Assembly: GCA_946405805.1 (NCBI GenBank)
Contig: CAMJIL010000013.1
Span: forward strand, 1-54,118
Direction: 5' to 3'
Origin: an uncultured Prevotellaceae bacterium
GTDB lineage: Bacteria; Bacteroidota; Bacteroidia; Bacteroidales; Bacteroidaceae
Length of the DNA stretch: 54,118 nucleotides
Under the pieces are notes generated by a model. That model saw only the letters and a program-made list of their open reading frames with translations, ran no database searches and was not told the DNA's origin. This document shows positions 40,963 to 50,900 of the stretch, in pieces. Position numbers and translations under genes: made by a program. Positions within the stretch are counted from its first letter, which is position 1. Every line of letters starts with the position of its first letter.

Positions 40963-42331
40963 TACTGATTCTGATTCTGTTCCATGCTACGAGGGCGATG
41001 GTGAGGACAACGAGTATTCCTGCTCCGATGTACTGCAGATACTTCATGCAGGCATAGATGAGTGTGCTCAATGGGCTGGAAGCAAAGTCGAGTGCGCCAG
41101 CGCTGAAGCCTGCTGGCACCTGTACTGTCTTATCGTCAGGATGTACCTGTGCTACTGCCTGTGCAGCACTTGTGAAGTCGCCTGCCATCCAGGTAACGAA
41201 ATACAGACCTATTGCTATTACTACGAGTCCTACGATGAAGGAACGCAATACGTTACCATTGGTGTATGGCAGTACCATTACGAAGACATAGAACATACCA
41301 GCCAAAGAAGCAAGAGGCAAGAACTGGTTGCCTGGAAGTACTACTGCCAATACGAGTGTTACAGGGATGAGCAGCAGTGATACTACGAGGGTAGTTGGAT
41401 GTCCGATAACAAGAGCTGGTGACATACCAATATAGAGTTCTTTGTCTGCACCAAACTTCTTTGCTATGAGTTCCTTTGTTGCTTCAGCGATAGGCTTCAG
41501 ACCCTCGATGAAGAGTGATGTGATACGAGGAATGAGTTCCATGACAGCACCCATCTTGATGCCTATCTGAAGGATAACAGGGATTCTGTCAACTACCTCG
41601 TCCCAATCCTTGCATGAGAGACAACCAATGATGATGCCGATGAGTACTCCGAGGAACAATGGTTCGCCAAAGAGACCGAACTTCTTCTTCATACCCTCAG
41701 AATCGATATTCACCTTATTTATACCAGGCACATAGTCGAGCACCTTGTTTACAACAACAGCAAAAGGCATGAAGCCCTGACAGAAAGGCTGTGGGATAGA
41801 GATACCATCAAGGCCTGGGTAGAACTTCTGGAACTTCTTTGCTGTGAGGTCTGCCAGCACAAGGGTTATGATATAGCAGATTATTGCTGCAAAGAATCCC
41901 CATGCTATGCTGTCAGTCATGAAATAGCATACAGCGCCTATGAAGGCAAAATGCCAGTAGTTCCACAGGTCGATGTTTACTGTGCGTGTGCATCCTAAGA
42001 TGAGCAGTACCAGATTGACACAAAGGCATACAGGAATGATGAAAGAGCCGACAAGAGTGTTGTAGGCTACAGACGCTGCTGCAGGCCATCCCATGTCGAA
42101 TACCTGAAGCTCAAGGTTGTAGATTTCTACTACCCTTGACAATGCAGGAGACATAGTATCAACGAGCAAAGCCGTGATAATACTTAAGCCAACAAAGCCG
42201 ACACCTACGAGAAGGCCGGATTTGAGGGCTTTCGAGAAACCGATGCCAATACATAAACCAAGGATGGTAAAGATGATAGGCATCATTACTGCGGCACCAA
42301 GGCCGATGATGTAGCTGAATACTGCTTCCAT
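40952..42331 (-). CDS. Orphan EIIC-like sugar permease (PTS galactitol GatC family)
   Basis: An integral membrane protein of 459 aa with about 10-12 helices, resembling the IIC component of galactitol-type PTS systems (MEAVFSYIIGLGAAVMMPIIFTILG start; the conserved IGMSPALVIGHPTTLV and FFAAIICYIITL segments). No IIA, IIB, EI or HPr gene is in the window, and Bacteroidales generally lack a complete PTS, so it may act as a PTS-independent channel or symporter. Position between DUF4861 and kduI suggests a uronate or related acidic sugar as substrate (inference). Confidence 0.85.
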   Translation of the reverse strand: MEAVFSYIIGLGAAVMMPIIFTILGLCIGIGFSKALKSGLLVGVGFVGLSIITALLVDTMSPALSRVVEIYNLELQVFDMGWPAAASVAYNTLVGSFIIPVCLCVNLVLLILGCTRTVNIDLWNYWHFAFIGAVCYFMTDSIAWGFFAAIICYIITLVLADLTAKKFQKFYPGLDGISIPQPFCQGFMPFAVVVNKVLDYVPGINKVNIDSEGMKKKFGLFGEPLFLGVLIGIIIGCLSCKDWDEVVDRIPVILQIGIKMGAVMELIPRITSLFIEGLKPIAEATKELIAKKFGADKELYIGMSPALVIGHPTTLVVSLLLIPVTLVLAVVLPGNQFLPLASLAGMFYVFVMVLPYTNGNVLRSFIVGLVVIAIGLYFVTWMAGDFTSAAQAVAQVHPDDKTVQVPAGFSAGALDFASSPLSTLIYACMKYLQYIGAGILVVLTIALVAWNRIRISKNS

Positions 42332-42340
42332 GATAGAAAG

Positions 42341-43549
42341 TTATTTAGTTGTTATGTTTATTTTTATTGGTTTCTGAAGTTGTTTCTTCCAATCTTTCAG
42401 GTATGAGAACCAAGAATCACGATTAAAGGACCCCTTTGCTCCTGTGGAGGAAAAGTCCTCCATATCACATGTGGCAGTAAACCAATAATGCAGCTTGTCG
42501 TTATCAGTTCCCACTACCTGTGCATAAGCCTGATTGGGCAGGTAGTCCTTGCCATCAGTAAAGTGTGAGTCGGACTTATAGAATTCCTTTGGAACAAATA
42601 TTCCCAATCCTACTGTATGAGTGTCATATACCTGTGGGTTGTTTCCTGCGCATGCAGTACCCCAGCAGCCACGAAGGCCAGCCTTGTCTGTCAGTTCCTC
42701 AGAACCCTCTACGATATCTACTATGCCAGTAGAGAGAGGCATTCCCTTGACAGCATGGGAGAACTGCACCTGCACCTCTACATCACGATGTCCTGCATAC
42801 AGGATATAGCGTGTGCGGATATCTACAGGCTTGAAGTCAGGATATGGCTGCCAACCCTTGTTGGTGATATCGATAATTGCTCTTACTGGGCCGTTTGCTG
42901 TAACAGCATAGGTGGTATTACGAACCTTCTGGAACATAACGGCATTCTTGCCATCCCATCCCATGAGGGCTCCACAGCCATAGGTGGTGCCAGTATATAG
43001 CACATCATCGCCACTACCTTCACGCACCTGGTCCTTAGTAGGGTAGAAGTCTGTCTTTGCTATATCCATCATCAGTGACTTATGACCATAGTAGTCGATA
43101 GCCTGGCGATGGTCGGAATACACGCGAAAACCCACCAGTTCGCTCTCCATCACAGGACCGTGAGGGAAGATATACTGGAAGGCATCACTTGATGCAGGTA
43201 CTGTTATAGATGTTGCTGGCAGATGTTTTGGCTTTTTCGCCTTGCTGTCACGATCTCGCATAGACATAGAGGCATAAGCCTTTGCAGGATATTCATGCTG
43301 CTTGTCATTAGAGAAAGAAACAGAGAAGGAGAGTGTCTCTTTTGCCTTTATGTCAGTAACAAAGGCCAGCTCGTCAAAAACGCCATCGTCATTGAGGTCG
43401 TCGAGCTGACAAGGAATCTCTTTGTCACCCAATGTCACAAGGGCTGATGTAGCCTGTTCGCTGACAGGTATTACTACTGGCTCAGCAATACGGTCCGATG
43501 ATGACGGATTGAATACCGTTATTATCGAGGCTAAAAGAAGGTTAATCAT
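42341..43549 (-). CDS. DUF4861 family protein
   Basis: A 402-residue protein with a short hydrophobic N-terminus (MINLLLASIITVF) that could be a signal peptide. The body resembles DUF4861: DLNDDGVFDELAFV, YGPxxES-like GPVMESELVGFRVYSDHRQAIDYYGHK, TTYGCGALMGWDG, GPVRAIIDI, and a terminal YWFTATCDMED. The family occurs in Bacteroidetes polysaccharide-degradation loci, often with uronate enzymes, but its activity is not established to my knowledge. The start overlaps folK by 8 bp; the EIIC-like gene follows after 9 bp. Confidence 0.82.
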   Translation of the reverse strand: MINLLLASIITVFNPSSSDRIAEPVVIPVSEQATSALVTLGDKEIPCQLDDLNDDGVFDELAFVTDIKAKETLSFSVSFSNDKQHEYPAKAYASMSMRDRDSKAKKPKHLPATSITVPASSDAFQYIFPHGPVMESELVGFRVYSDHRQAIDYYGHKSLMMDIAKTDFYPTKDQVREGSGDDVLYTGTTYGCGALMGWDGKNAVMFQKVRNTTYAVTANGPVRAIIDITNKGWQPYPDFKPVDIRTRYILYAGHRDVEVQVQFSHAVKGMPLSTGIVDIVEGSEELTDKAGLRGCWGTACAGNNPQVYDTHTVGLGIFVPKEFYKSDSHFTDGKDYLPNQAYAQVVGTDNDKLHYWFTATCDMEDFSSTGAKGSFNRDSWFSYLKDWKKQLQKPIKINITTK

Positions 43550-43943
43550 AGATTTCTTTTAAAGGTTTAAGTACGAAGTCACGTTCATTTATCAATGGAT
43601 GTGGAATAACGAGGTCGGGCTCGTTGATTTCCAAATCATTATAATAGAGAATGTCGATATCAATGATGCGATCCTGATAACCGCCATCACCTGTTTTTTT
43701 CTTTCGTCCCACGAGGCGTTCTATCTCTTGTGTCTTGTTGAGCAGTTCTCTTGGTGATAGAGATGTCTCTACAGCTATTGCGCTATTCAGGAACTCGTTT
43801 GGCGAGGAGAATCCCCAGGGAGCAGTCTTATGGAGTGAGGAACGTCGTACTATGTGTCCTATCTTCTCTTCTATGAGTTCGTAGGCACGTAGGATGTTTG
43901 CCTCCTTGTTACCAATATTGCTTCCGAGGGACAGGTAAATCAT
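43542..43943 (-). CDS. folK: HPPK, 2-amino-4-hydroxy-6-hydroxymethyldihydropteridine diphosphokinase
   Basis: Transfers pyrophosphate to 6-hydroxymethyl-dihydropterin in folate synthesis, 133 aa from ATG 43943. It has the HPPK opening MIYLSLGSNIGNKEANI, the substrate segment FLNSAIAVET, and the conserved RIIDIDILYY with VIPHPLINERDFVLKPL. The ATG overlaps the queA stop as ATGA. An extension of nine codons upstream lies in queA and is not needed. Confidence 0.95.
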   Translation of the reverse strand: MIYLSLGSNIGNKEANILRAYELIEEKIGHIVRRSSLHKTAPWGFSSPNEFLNSAIAVETSLSPRELLNKTQEIERLVGRKKKTGDGGYQDRIIDIDILYYNDLEINEPDLVIPHPLINERDFVLKPLKEIYD

Positions 43944-45127
43944 ATTATGAGCAAAGCATCTCCGAAGCATCCGATTTTAAATCCAGCCTTCAGAGCTTGT
44001 TTGTATGCTGTCATTACTGTTTCATATCCACCAAAGGCGCAGGCCTCCATCATCATTGGTGACATAGGATGGTAGAGGTTTGTCAGGAAGCAGTCAGCTG
44101 ATCCGAAGTCGTATGGCGGATAGATGAATTTGCTGGTCCAACCACTATATTCCTTTATGAAGCCATCTGTGCCTACACATGACTCCATAGCCTTCAGGAC
44201 GCTGGCTCCTATGGCACATACCTTGTGACCACTGCGCTTGGTATCATTGACCAGTTTACAGGTCTCGGCAGTAACGTACATCTCCTCAGACTCAGGCTTA
44301 TGTTTAGAGAGGTCTTCTACGTCAATCAGCTGGAAGTTACTCAGTCCGCAATGCAGGGTGAGGAAGGCAGTATTGATACCATTGATATCGATGCGCTTCA
44401 TCATCTGACGTGTGAAATGCAGTCCTGTAGAAGGTGCTGTTACGGCTCCTTCGTTGCTAGCATAGATACATTGAAAATCTTCTGGCTCTTCCTCAATATC
44501 GATATGATTCTTCTTGTTTTCCTTGGCTCTCAGATCCATTATATATCGTGGCAATGGTGGCTGACCAAGGGCATAGAGACGTCTCTTGAACTCATCATGA
44601 GAGTAGTCATGTAGGAAGCGGAGTGTTCTGCCACGAGAGGTGGTGTTATCGACAACCTCTGCTACTAGAGTGTCGTCATCAAAGAACAACTTGTTGCCAA
44701 TACGAATTTTTCGTGCTGGTTCAACAAGTACATCCCACAGACGCATGTCAGCATTCAGCTCACGCAACAGGAATACCTCAATCTTCGCATCTGTCTTCTC
44801 CTTACGGCTATACAGACGTGCTGGCATTACCTTAGTATCATTGAATACAAAGGTATCGCCCTCGTCAAAGAAATCGAGGATGTCACTGAACTTCAAAGGA
44901 ATCTTGTTTCCTTCTTCATCACGTATGCTCTTACCCTTGCGATCAATCTTGTGCAAGGAAATCTTTCCTGTCTTTCGTTGTACGATGACGAGGTTACACT
45001 CATCAGGACGCTTTACGTAAAAAGTATTTTTCTTACGTCCGTTCTTAATCACATGTTCACTGGTGTGAGGATAGAGCGCTATATTAGCATTCGTTAAAGG
45101 GAAATTGAATTGTGAGAGTTTAGCCAT
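43940..45127 (-). CDS. queA: SAM:tRNA ribosyltransferase-isomerase QueA
   Basis: Makes epoxyqueuosine on tRNA from preQ1 and SAM; 395 aa. Family marks are FVFNDTKVMPARL, GAVTAPSTGLHFT, LTLHCGLSNFQ and YPPYDFGSADCFLTNLYHP. The N-terminus (MAKLSQFNFPLT) overlaps truB by 34 bp; no shorter start keeps the conserved region. Together with queC at 4104-4784 it covers two steps of the queuosine pathway in this window. Confidence 0.93.
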   Translation of the reverse strand: MAKLSQFNFPLTNANIALYPHTSEHVIKNGRKKNTFYVKRPDECNLVIVQRKTGKISLHKIDRKGKSIRDEEGNKIPLKFSDILDFFDEGDTFVFNDTKVMPARLYSRKEKTDAKIEVFLLRELNADMRLWDVLVEPARKIRIGNKLFFDDDTLVAEVVDNTTSRGRTLRFLHDYSHDEFKRRLYALGQPPLPRYIMDLRAKENKKNHIDIEEEPEDFQCIYASNEGAVTAPSTGLHFTRQMMKRIDINGINTAFLTLHCGLSNFQLIDVEDLSKHKPESEEMYVTAETCKLVNDTKRSGHKVCAIGASVLKAMESCVGTDGFIKEYSGWTSKFIYPPYDFGSADCFLTNLYHPMSPMMMEACAFGGYETVMTAYKQALKAGFKIGCFGDALLII

Positions 45128-45816
45128 TCTTGGAAATTATCGAGTTCTATACAATTATCTAATGTAACGTCGCCTACGCGTGTGCGACAGAGTTGTGTGA
45201 GGTATGCACCACTGTTGAGGGCTTTTCCTATGTCTCGTGCCAGAGAGCGGATGTATGTTCCTTTACCACATTCTACTCTTATCTGGCATTGTTTCTTTTC
45301 ATCGTCATACCAAAGGAGTTCTATGTCTTCTATATGAACCGGCTTTGGGGGCAAGGTAGAATCTTCTATTGTATGACAGTCGTCAGCTTTTCGAGCTATC
45401 TCGTATGCTCTTTTGCCATCTATGTGTACTGCGCTATATGTCGGAGGCACCTGCATTATGTCGCCCTTAAACTGCTCCAGAGCCTTTCTGACTGCTTCTT
45501 CTGTGATGTGTTCAGTAGGGTAGGTGGCATCGACAGGATGTTCCATGTCATAGCTGGGCGTTGTGGCTCCAAGCTGTAGGGTTGCAGTATATTCCTTATC
45601 ATGATACTGCAGGGTAGGGATTAGTTTTGTCTTCTTCCCTGTGCAGAGTGTCAGGACTCCTGTTGCAAGAGGGTCGAGGGTTCCTGCATGTCCTGTCTTG
45701 ATGCGCTTCACTCCTGCAGCCTTCGAAATGCGGGTTCTGACAAAGGCAAGAGCACCAAAGCTGGTCATGCCGTAGGGCTTGTTGATATGCAGTATCTCGC
45801 CTTCTTTGAAATCCAT
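45094..45816 (-). CDS. truB: tRNA pseudouridine-55 synthase
   Basis: Modifies U55 in the T-loop of tRNAs, 240 aa from ATG 45816 (MDFKEGEILHINKPYG). The catalytic segment is KTGHAGTLDPLATGVL; PPTYSAVHIDGKRAYEIAR and ECGKGTYIRSLARDIG follow. A TTG nine bases upstream overlaps uppP and is less likely. Coupled to uppP (1 bp gap) and queA (overlap). Confidence 0.95.
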   Translation of the reverse strand: MDFKEGEILHINKPYGMTSFGALAFVRTRISKAAGVKRIKTGHAGTLDPLATGVLTLCTGKKTKLIPTLQYHDKEYTATLQLGATTPSYDMEHPVDATYPTEHITEEAVRKALEQFKGDIMQVPPTYSAVHIDGKRAYEIARKADDCHTIEDSTLPPKPVHIEDIELLWYDDEKKQCQIRVECGKGTYIRSLARDIGKALNSGAYLTQLCRTRVGDVTLDNCIELDNFQEWLNSHNSISL

Positions 45817-45817
45817 A

Positions 45818-46693
45818 TTAGTCAACCATTACTAATGAGTGACCTGTGAGCAACATAATGATGATGATACCACCAACTATGATGCGATAGATACCAAAGG
45901 CCTTAAAGCCGTATTTTGACAGAAAGCTGACAAACCACTTCATTGCCAACAGGGCTACTACGAATGCCACGACACAACCTAACAGCAGCATGGTGATATT
46001 ATGTGTTGTTGCCCAAGAGGCGTCCTCCTTCAGGAGGTCCAGCAAATCGAGAAGTGTGGCACCAGCCATAGTGGGAACAGCAAGGAAGAAAGAGAATTCT
46101 GCAGAACGCTTTCTGGTGAGACCTTGTGTCATACCACCAACGATGGTTGCCATCGAACGTGATACTCCTGGTATAACAGAGATACATTGGTACAGACCTA
46201 TGTTGAAGGCCTTCTTCTCATTCAGGACTGTTTCCTCGGAACCCTTGTTGAATAGTTTGTCGCAGTAGAGCATAAAGATACCACCAATGACAAGCATTAT
46301 GGCAACAACCTCAACGCTATCGAGCAACCAGTCGAGCAGACCTGACTTTTTTGCCAACAGACCAATTACTACAGCAGGCAATACACCAACTATCAACAGC
46401 CAATAGAAATTGAAGGTATGCTTCAGTTTCTGGAACATATTGCTGCCAGCAGGAGCTGGGGTGGTGTCAAACTGAAAGAAACGCTTCCAATACAGACATA
46501 CTACAGAAAGGATGGCACCAAACTGTATGATAAACGTAAAAGCATGCACGAAAGCCTTGTCGGACTCATTGAGAGCATCAGGGGTGAGGCCTAACAGATT
46601 CTGCGCTATTATCATGTGTCCTGTAGATGATACAGGAAGGAACTCTGTCAGTCCCTCTACTATCGCAATAATAATGGTTTCTAACCAATCCAT
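45818..46693 (-). CDS. uppP: Undecaprenyl-diphosphatase UppP (BacA)
   Basis: Recycles the lipid carrier for peptidoglycan and glycan export; integral membrane, 291 aa. Signature segments are AIVEGLTEFLPVSSTGHMII at the start and CISVIPGVSRSMATIVGGM in the middle. Ends with a helix and VMVD. Between the DUF3098 gene (11 bp) and truB. Confidence 0.96.
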   Translation of the reverse strand: MDWLETIIIAIVEGLTEFLPVSSTGHMIIAQNLLGLTPDALNESDKAFVHAFTFIIQFGAILSVVCLYWKRFFQFDTTPAPAGSNMFQKLKHTFNFYWLLIVGVLPAVVIGLLAKKSGLLDWLLDSVEVVAIMLVIGGIFMLYCDKLFNKGSEETVLNEKKAFNIGLYQCISVIPGVSRSMATIVGGMTQGLTRKRSAEFSFFLAVPTMAGATLLDLLDLLKEDASWATTHNITMLLLGCVVAFVVALLAMKWFVSFLSKYGFKAFGIYRIIVGGIIIIMLLTGHSLVMVD

Positions 46694-46704
46694 GATAACT
46701 GCGC

Positions 46705-46926
46705 TTATTTGTTCTTAGGACGATACATGATACCACAGATGACAGAAAGGAATCCAACAAGACATACTATTGGAGCAACCTTTATGCGCATATCAGAGAA
46801 AATCTCTGCGTTAAATGTTTTCTCGTCAGACGATGCACCAATCATCATCAAAAATCCTATCACGACAATAACCATGCTAATGCCGATAAGGATGAAGTTT
46901 ATCTTACTAAATGCGAAATCTTTCAT
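46705..46926 (-). CDS. DUF3098 small membrane protein
   Basis: A 73-residue protein with two hydrophobic helices (about 10-29 and 50-66) and the connecting segment DEKTFNAEIFSDMRIKVAPIV, characteristic of DUF3098. In Bacteroidetes it typically lies between ftsX and uppP, as here. Function not established; the location suggests cell envelope or division. Confidence 0.9.
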   Translation of the reverse strand: MKDFAFSKINFILIGISMVIVVIGFLMMIGASSDEKTFNAEIFSDMRIKVAPIVCLVGFLSVICGIMYRPKNK

Positions 46927-46933
46927 TTTTATT

Positions 46934-46980
46934 TATTGAACTTTAAACTCTAAACTTTAAACTCTAAACTCTAAACTTTA
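46934..46980 (-). repeat. AGTTTAA/AGTTTAG heptads overlapping the ftsX 3' end
   Basis: On the plus strand ACTTTAA and ACTCTAA units alternate in 7-bp phase. The last residues of FtsX (YKV) and its stop codon (46971-46973) are read from these units. Confidence 0.85.
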
Positions 46981-47855
46981 TAAAGCTTCCTCGTTGGCAT
47001 TCTGAGGAATGAGTTAACAGAGAAGTAAACACATACTGTAGAGATGAGCAATCCGAAGAGCAGTACAGCGCTACCTGTTATAGCGAGCACTTCCCATGTT
47101 ACTACATTTACTATTTCTGGCTCATAGTGATACAAGGCATATACCAATCCTGCCAAAACAGCATCAGCAAACAATCCAGCTGCTAATCCCTCTGCCATCG
47201 CCATACCGATAAATGGTTTGCGGATAAAGGACCATGATGCTCCTACGAGTTTCATGATGTTGATAGAGAATCGACGTGCAAAGATTGTCAGACGCACCAT
47301 ATTGTTGATGAGTGAGAAAGAGATGAAGGTAAGCAATACTGCCAATATCATCATGCCAATCATAATCTTCTGGATGTTGCTATTCACGCTCTCCATCAGG
47401 TCCTTCTGGTATGTCACCTCGCTGACGTTGTCATATCCCTTTATCTGCTTCGTAATCCACTTCAAAGAGTCGGCATTGGCACAATCAGCCTTGATGTTTA
47501 TCTCTGCTGATGGAACAAACGGATTCATACCAAGAAACTCTGTCGGGTTAGACCCCAAAGCCTTTGTCTGCTCCTCAAGGGCTTCCTCTCTTGTGATATA
47601 CTTCAGGTGTGCCACATAGGGGTGGGTCTGAATCTTACGACATGTTACTGCTGCCTCTCTGTCGAGGGTGTTATCGTCAAAGATAACTGTCACAACGAGA
47701 TTCTCCTTTACGTAGTTCGTAAGGTTGTTTGCAGTAAGTCCTATGAAAACTACCAATCCCAGTAAAATGAGCACCAAGGATGTGCTAAGACACAAGGTTG
47801 CAACTTGCAACCCTCTGCCATTACTCTTGATTTTACGTCTTTTTTTCTTAGTCAT
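46971..47855 (-). CDS. ftsX: Cell-division ABC permease-like protein FtsX
   Basis: A 294-residue inner-membrane protein, with ATG 47855 (MTKKKRRKIKSNGRGLQ) as the start. One N-terminal helix (about 20-45), a periplasmic domain (YVAHLKYITREEALEEQTKALG, then ADSLKWITKQIKGYDNVSEVTY) and three C-terminal helices match FtsX. With the FtsE-like ATPase it would activate cell-wall hydrolases at the septum. The promoter lies so close that the mRNA may have almost no leader. The end is coded by heptad repeat. Confidence 0.92.
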   Translation of the reverse strand: MTKKKRRKIKSNGRGLQVATLCLSTSLVLILLGLVVFIGLTANNLTNYVKENLVVTVIFDDNTLDREAAVTCRKIQTHPYVAHLKYITREEALEEQTKALGSNPTEFLGMNPFVPSAEINIKADCANADSLKWITKQIKGYDNVSEVTYQKDLMESVNSNIQKIMIGMMILAVLLTFISFSLINNMVRLTIFARRFSINIMKLVGASWSFIRKPFIGMAMAEGLAAGLFADAVLAGLVYALYHYEPEIVNVVTWEVLAITGSAVLLFGLLISTVCVYFSVNSFLRMPTRKLYKV

Positions 47856-47861
47856 ATTATG

Positions 47862-47893
47862 CAAAGATACTATAAAATGAAGCCAAATGCAAA
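47862..47893 (-). promoter_or_regulatory. Promoter of the ftsX operon
   Basis: Reading the minus strand, TTTG (47893-47890), a 20-bp spacer and TATCTTTG (47869-47862). The usual distance from -7 box to start places transcription close to 47855, the A of the ftsX ATG. Confidence 0.75.
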
Positions 47894-47904
47894 TCTTTAA
47901 CGTA

Positions 47905-47947
47905 CGTTAACTTTTAAATTATGCATTGTGAATTATGAATTATGCAT
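47905..47947. repeat. AATTATG-type heptads after the CotH protein gene
   Basis: Units AATTATG, CATTGTG, AATTATG, AATTATG, CATTATT lie in 7-bp phase between the ftsX promoter and the stop codon of the giant gene. Confidence 0.8.
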
Positions 47948-50900
47948 TATTCCCACTGCTTTCCCTTCAGGATATAGTCAACGATGTTTTTCACATCATT
48001 ATTATCTACTTCTCCATCAAGGTTGGCATCTGCTCCCTCGATGCTGAAGGATGTAGCAGGAGAACCAAGGATGTAATTTGTAATAAACATCACATCTGGC
48101 ATACCAACTTCTCCATCACCATTAGCATCGCCTCTAACAACCTTTCCGCCATAAATCCACAGATTATCCAATCCTGTATATGGATCTGTTGCCTGTACTA
48201 TGTTTTTAGCAGCTGGAGTAGGGTGATTTAAGACGTAGTATGTCATTGCTCCGTCAGGATAGCGTCCCACACTTTGTTCACCACCATGCTGTCCATAGAA
48301 TAGGGTATCAGTAAATTCACGCATCACTTTGTGGTTATTGAAGAATGCCTGGTTATTTGCAACAAAATCTTCGCTACTTGAAATCATTACGAGCTGGTCA
48401 TCAGTATTATCAAGTTTGAAGGAAGCATGGATTTGAGAAACAGCACTTGATACCTTGTTGTCACACGAAATGTAGAGATACCCCTTTGCAGGAATAATGG
48501 TATTGATGTTTTTACCACCTGACAACTTGCAGAGCTGTGGATTTGTGGCATTGTTTGAGATGTATAGTCCACTAATATCCAAGTCGGTATCTGTTGTGTT
48601 ATACAACTCTACCCAACTGGATTTTTTAAAGAGGTCGTTGAAAGACATACTGTTCTCTGCACTCACTTCGTTAATCTTTATTGGGGTAGCGCGATTGATG
48701 CGAAGTCCTGTATCGTTTTTATATTTCTCCCAAACTGCTGTCACGTTGATGCTGCCGATTGCTGGTAGAGTGTATTCCCTGTCTGTAGAAACAATTGTTG
48801 TATTTCCTTGCGTTTCAGCATTGATGGTTGCTTGCCACAGAATGTCTGTAGAACTTGGATTAAGGAAATTATGTACCTCTACCGCTATGACATTGGTACC
48901 CTCGTGGAAGAGAGCTGCATCAAGTGTCATAGTGCCCTTGTCAGGATTGTTGTAGGCATAGGTAGAAGCGTTGGTGTTGTATGTTATGGTACCATTAGGA
49001 AGTTGGTATCTGCCTGCTTCCACACCATTGACATATATTACGAAAGCATCATCTATCACATAGTCCATCGAAACACTTGCTGGTAATTCGTCTATATTGA
49101 CGGTCTTACGGAAATAGTATGTCTGCTTATATTGTGTCAGGTTGGTGGTTTGTGTTTTGCCATATCCTAATGGTGCTGCACCGCTATTCCAACTGCTGTC
49201 ATCATAGTCTGGTGATGTCCAACCAGTATTGTCGAGACTGACGCCGTTGTCGTTATATTTCCATGTGTCTGTAGCTTTGACAAGGGTTAGTGTCTCTGCG
49301 CCCCCATTATTACTTCTCCAGCCTACAAAGCGATAACCTGCTGGAGCATCAGCCTTAAGGGTTACTGGGGCAAAGACATAACCATCGAATTTTCCTGTTG
49401 GAACTGCCATATCATTCAATGTGATGCTGGCACCATTGATGTTACTTCCAAAGGTGGCTTGTTGCTTCGTAGTATAAATGAGCTTCTGACTCTTGATGTG
49501 GTCCATTATAGAACTGTTCCACGATTTGGTTAGCTTGCTTTTGATGTCGTTAGCTGTTCCGTAAGGATTTACATATCCTCCTTGTGACAGGTATGCTGTC
49601 ATCTCGTCAACAATACTTTGCACCCGTTCTGGGGTATATACCGAACCACCCATGATACACATTGCATCCACGAGTTGTCTCTTGAAAGAGGCGTTATTTA
49701 GCAGCCCCTTTACTATGGTGACAAATTCTATCTCTTTTGTCAATTGTTTGTTTGTAAGACTTGTAGAGGTAGAGTAGTCATATCCGTAAAGTCTGTCAAA
49801 GGTGTAGTTCTGCTTACTCAAGAATGTGGATATTGATGATGTGGTATTAAGGGCTCCGTCAAGGTCATATACCACAAAGCGGAATTTTCCGTCGTTCTGA
49901 TCTCTAAACGCCTTCACGTTGTTCTGTGGCCAATCCCAGTTACCGAGATAGAAATGCATTGCGAGATAGTTGATAAACGCATTGATATCCAATAGTTTAC
50001 CAATCTCTTTGTAAACAGTTGTACCAATCGCTCTTTTGGAATAGGTATATAGCTTTTTCCATGCGCTTTGAGTACCTTCTTTCTGTACATATCCAGAATC
50101 AGGACCAATCTCAAACTGATCCATCTCGTCAGCATCCATACCATAGTTTGCTGTAGCATAATGCTTGTTGTTTGGCTCTCGCATATTCAGTACTGCATAT
50201 GGCTCACCATTGATATATACATGTACTGGTTGCCAAGCCTGACATTCTATATATAACCCTGAGCGTGCTATTATTTCCTGTAATGCTGCATCTTTTATTC
50301 GGCAACCAGTGTCATTACCACCATTGCGAATCTGTAGGGTCTTGCTCTTTAGGAATGGCTTGTTTTTCCAGAACTGATAAGGAAAATAGTTCTGGTCATA
50401 GAATATCTTATTGGCCTTCAGTTTGAAAGAATGTGGGGTGAAAGCACGACTCCATCCTCCACAGGCATTTATGTTACACTCTTGGTTTACGACCGTCTTG
50501 CCGTCTGTTGTGATATACTCCATATTGACGGGCCTGTCCCAATCCATGTTCCAGTTGCAGTTTTCCCATTGGCCATTTCCTGGTCGTCCGTTGCCTGATT
50601 TTTCAAATATAGCAATGTCGCTACCAAAGATATGGTGTGGATCTGTTACTACCGATATGATAGGGAATGGCTCGTTGCCGTTATTCAATATAAAGGAGCG
50701 AGATACCACATTACTTGGCAGATATCCGTCTCGGAAGGCACGGAAGCGATAAATTGTGGTTCTGTCAGCTCGGAAATATCCGTCTGTGCTGACATCTCCG
50801 TGTGTCAGGGTAGGGGTGCTGCCATCTGTGGTGTAAACCAGTGTCGCTCCGTTCGGAACAGTTACGTTGAATGATACAGAACCTGAAATGAGACCTCCTT

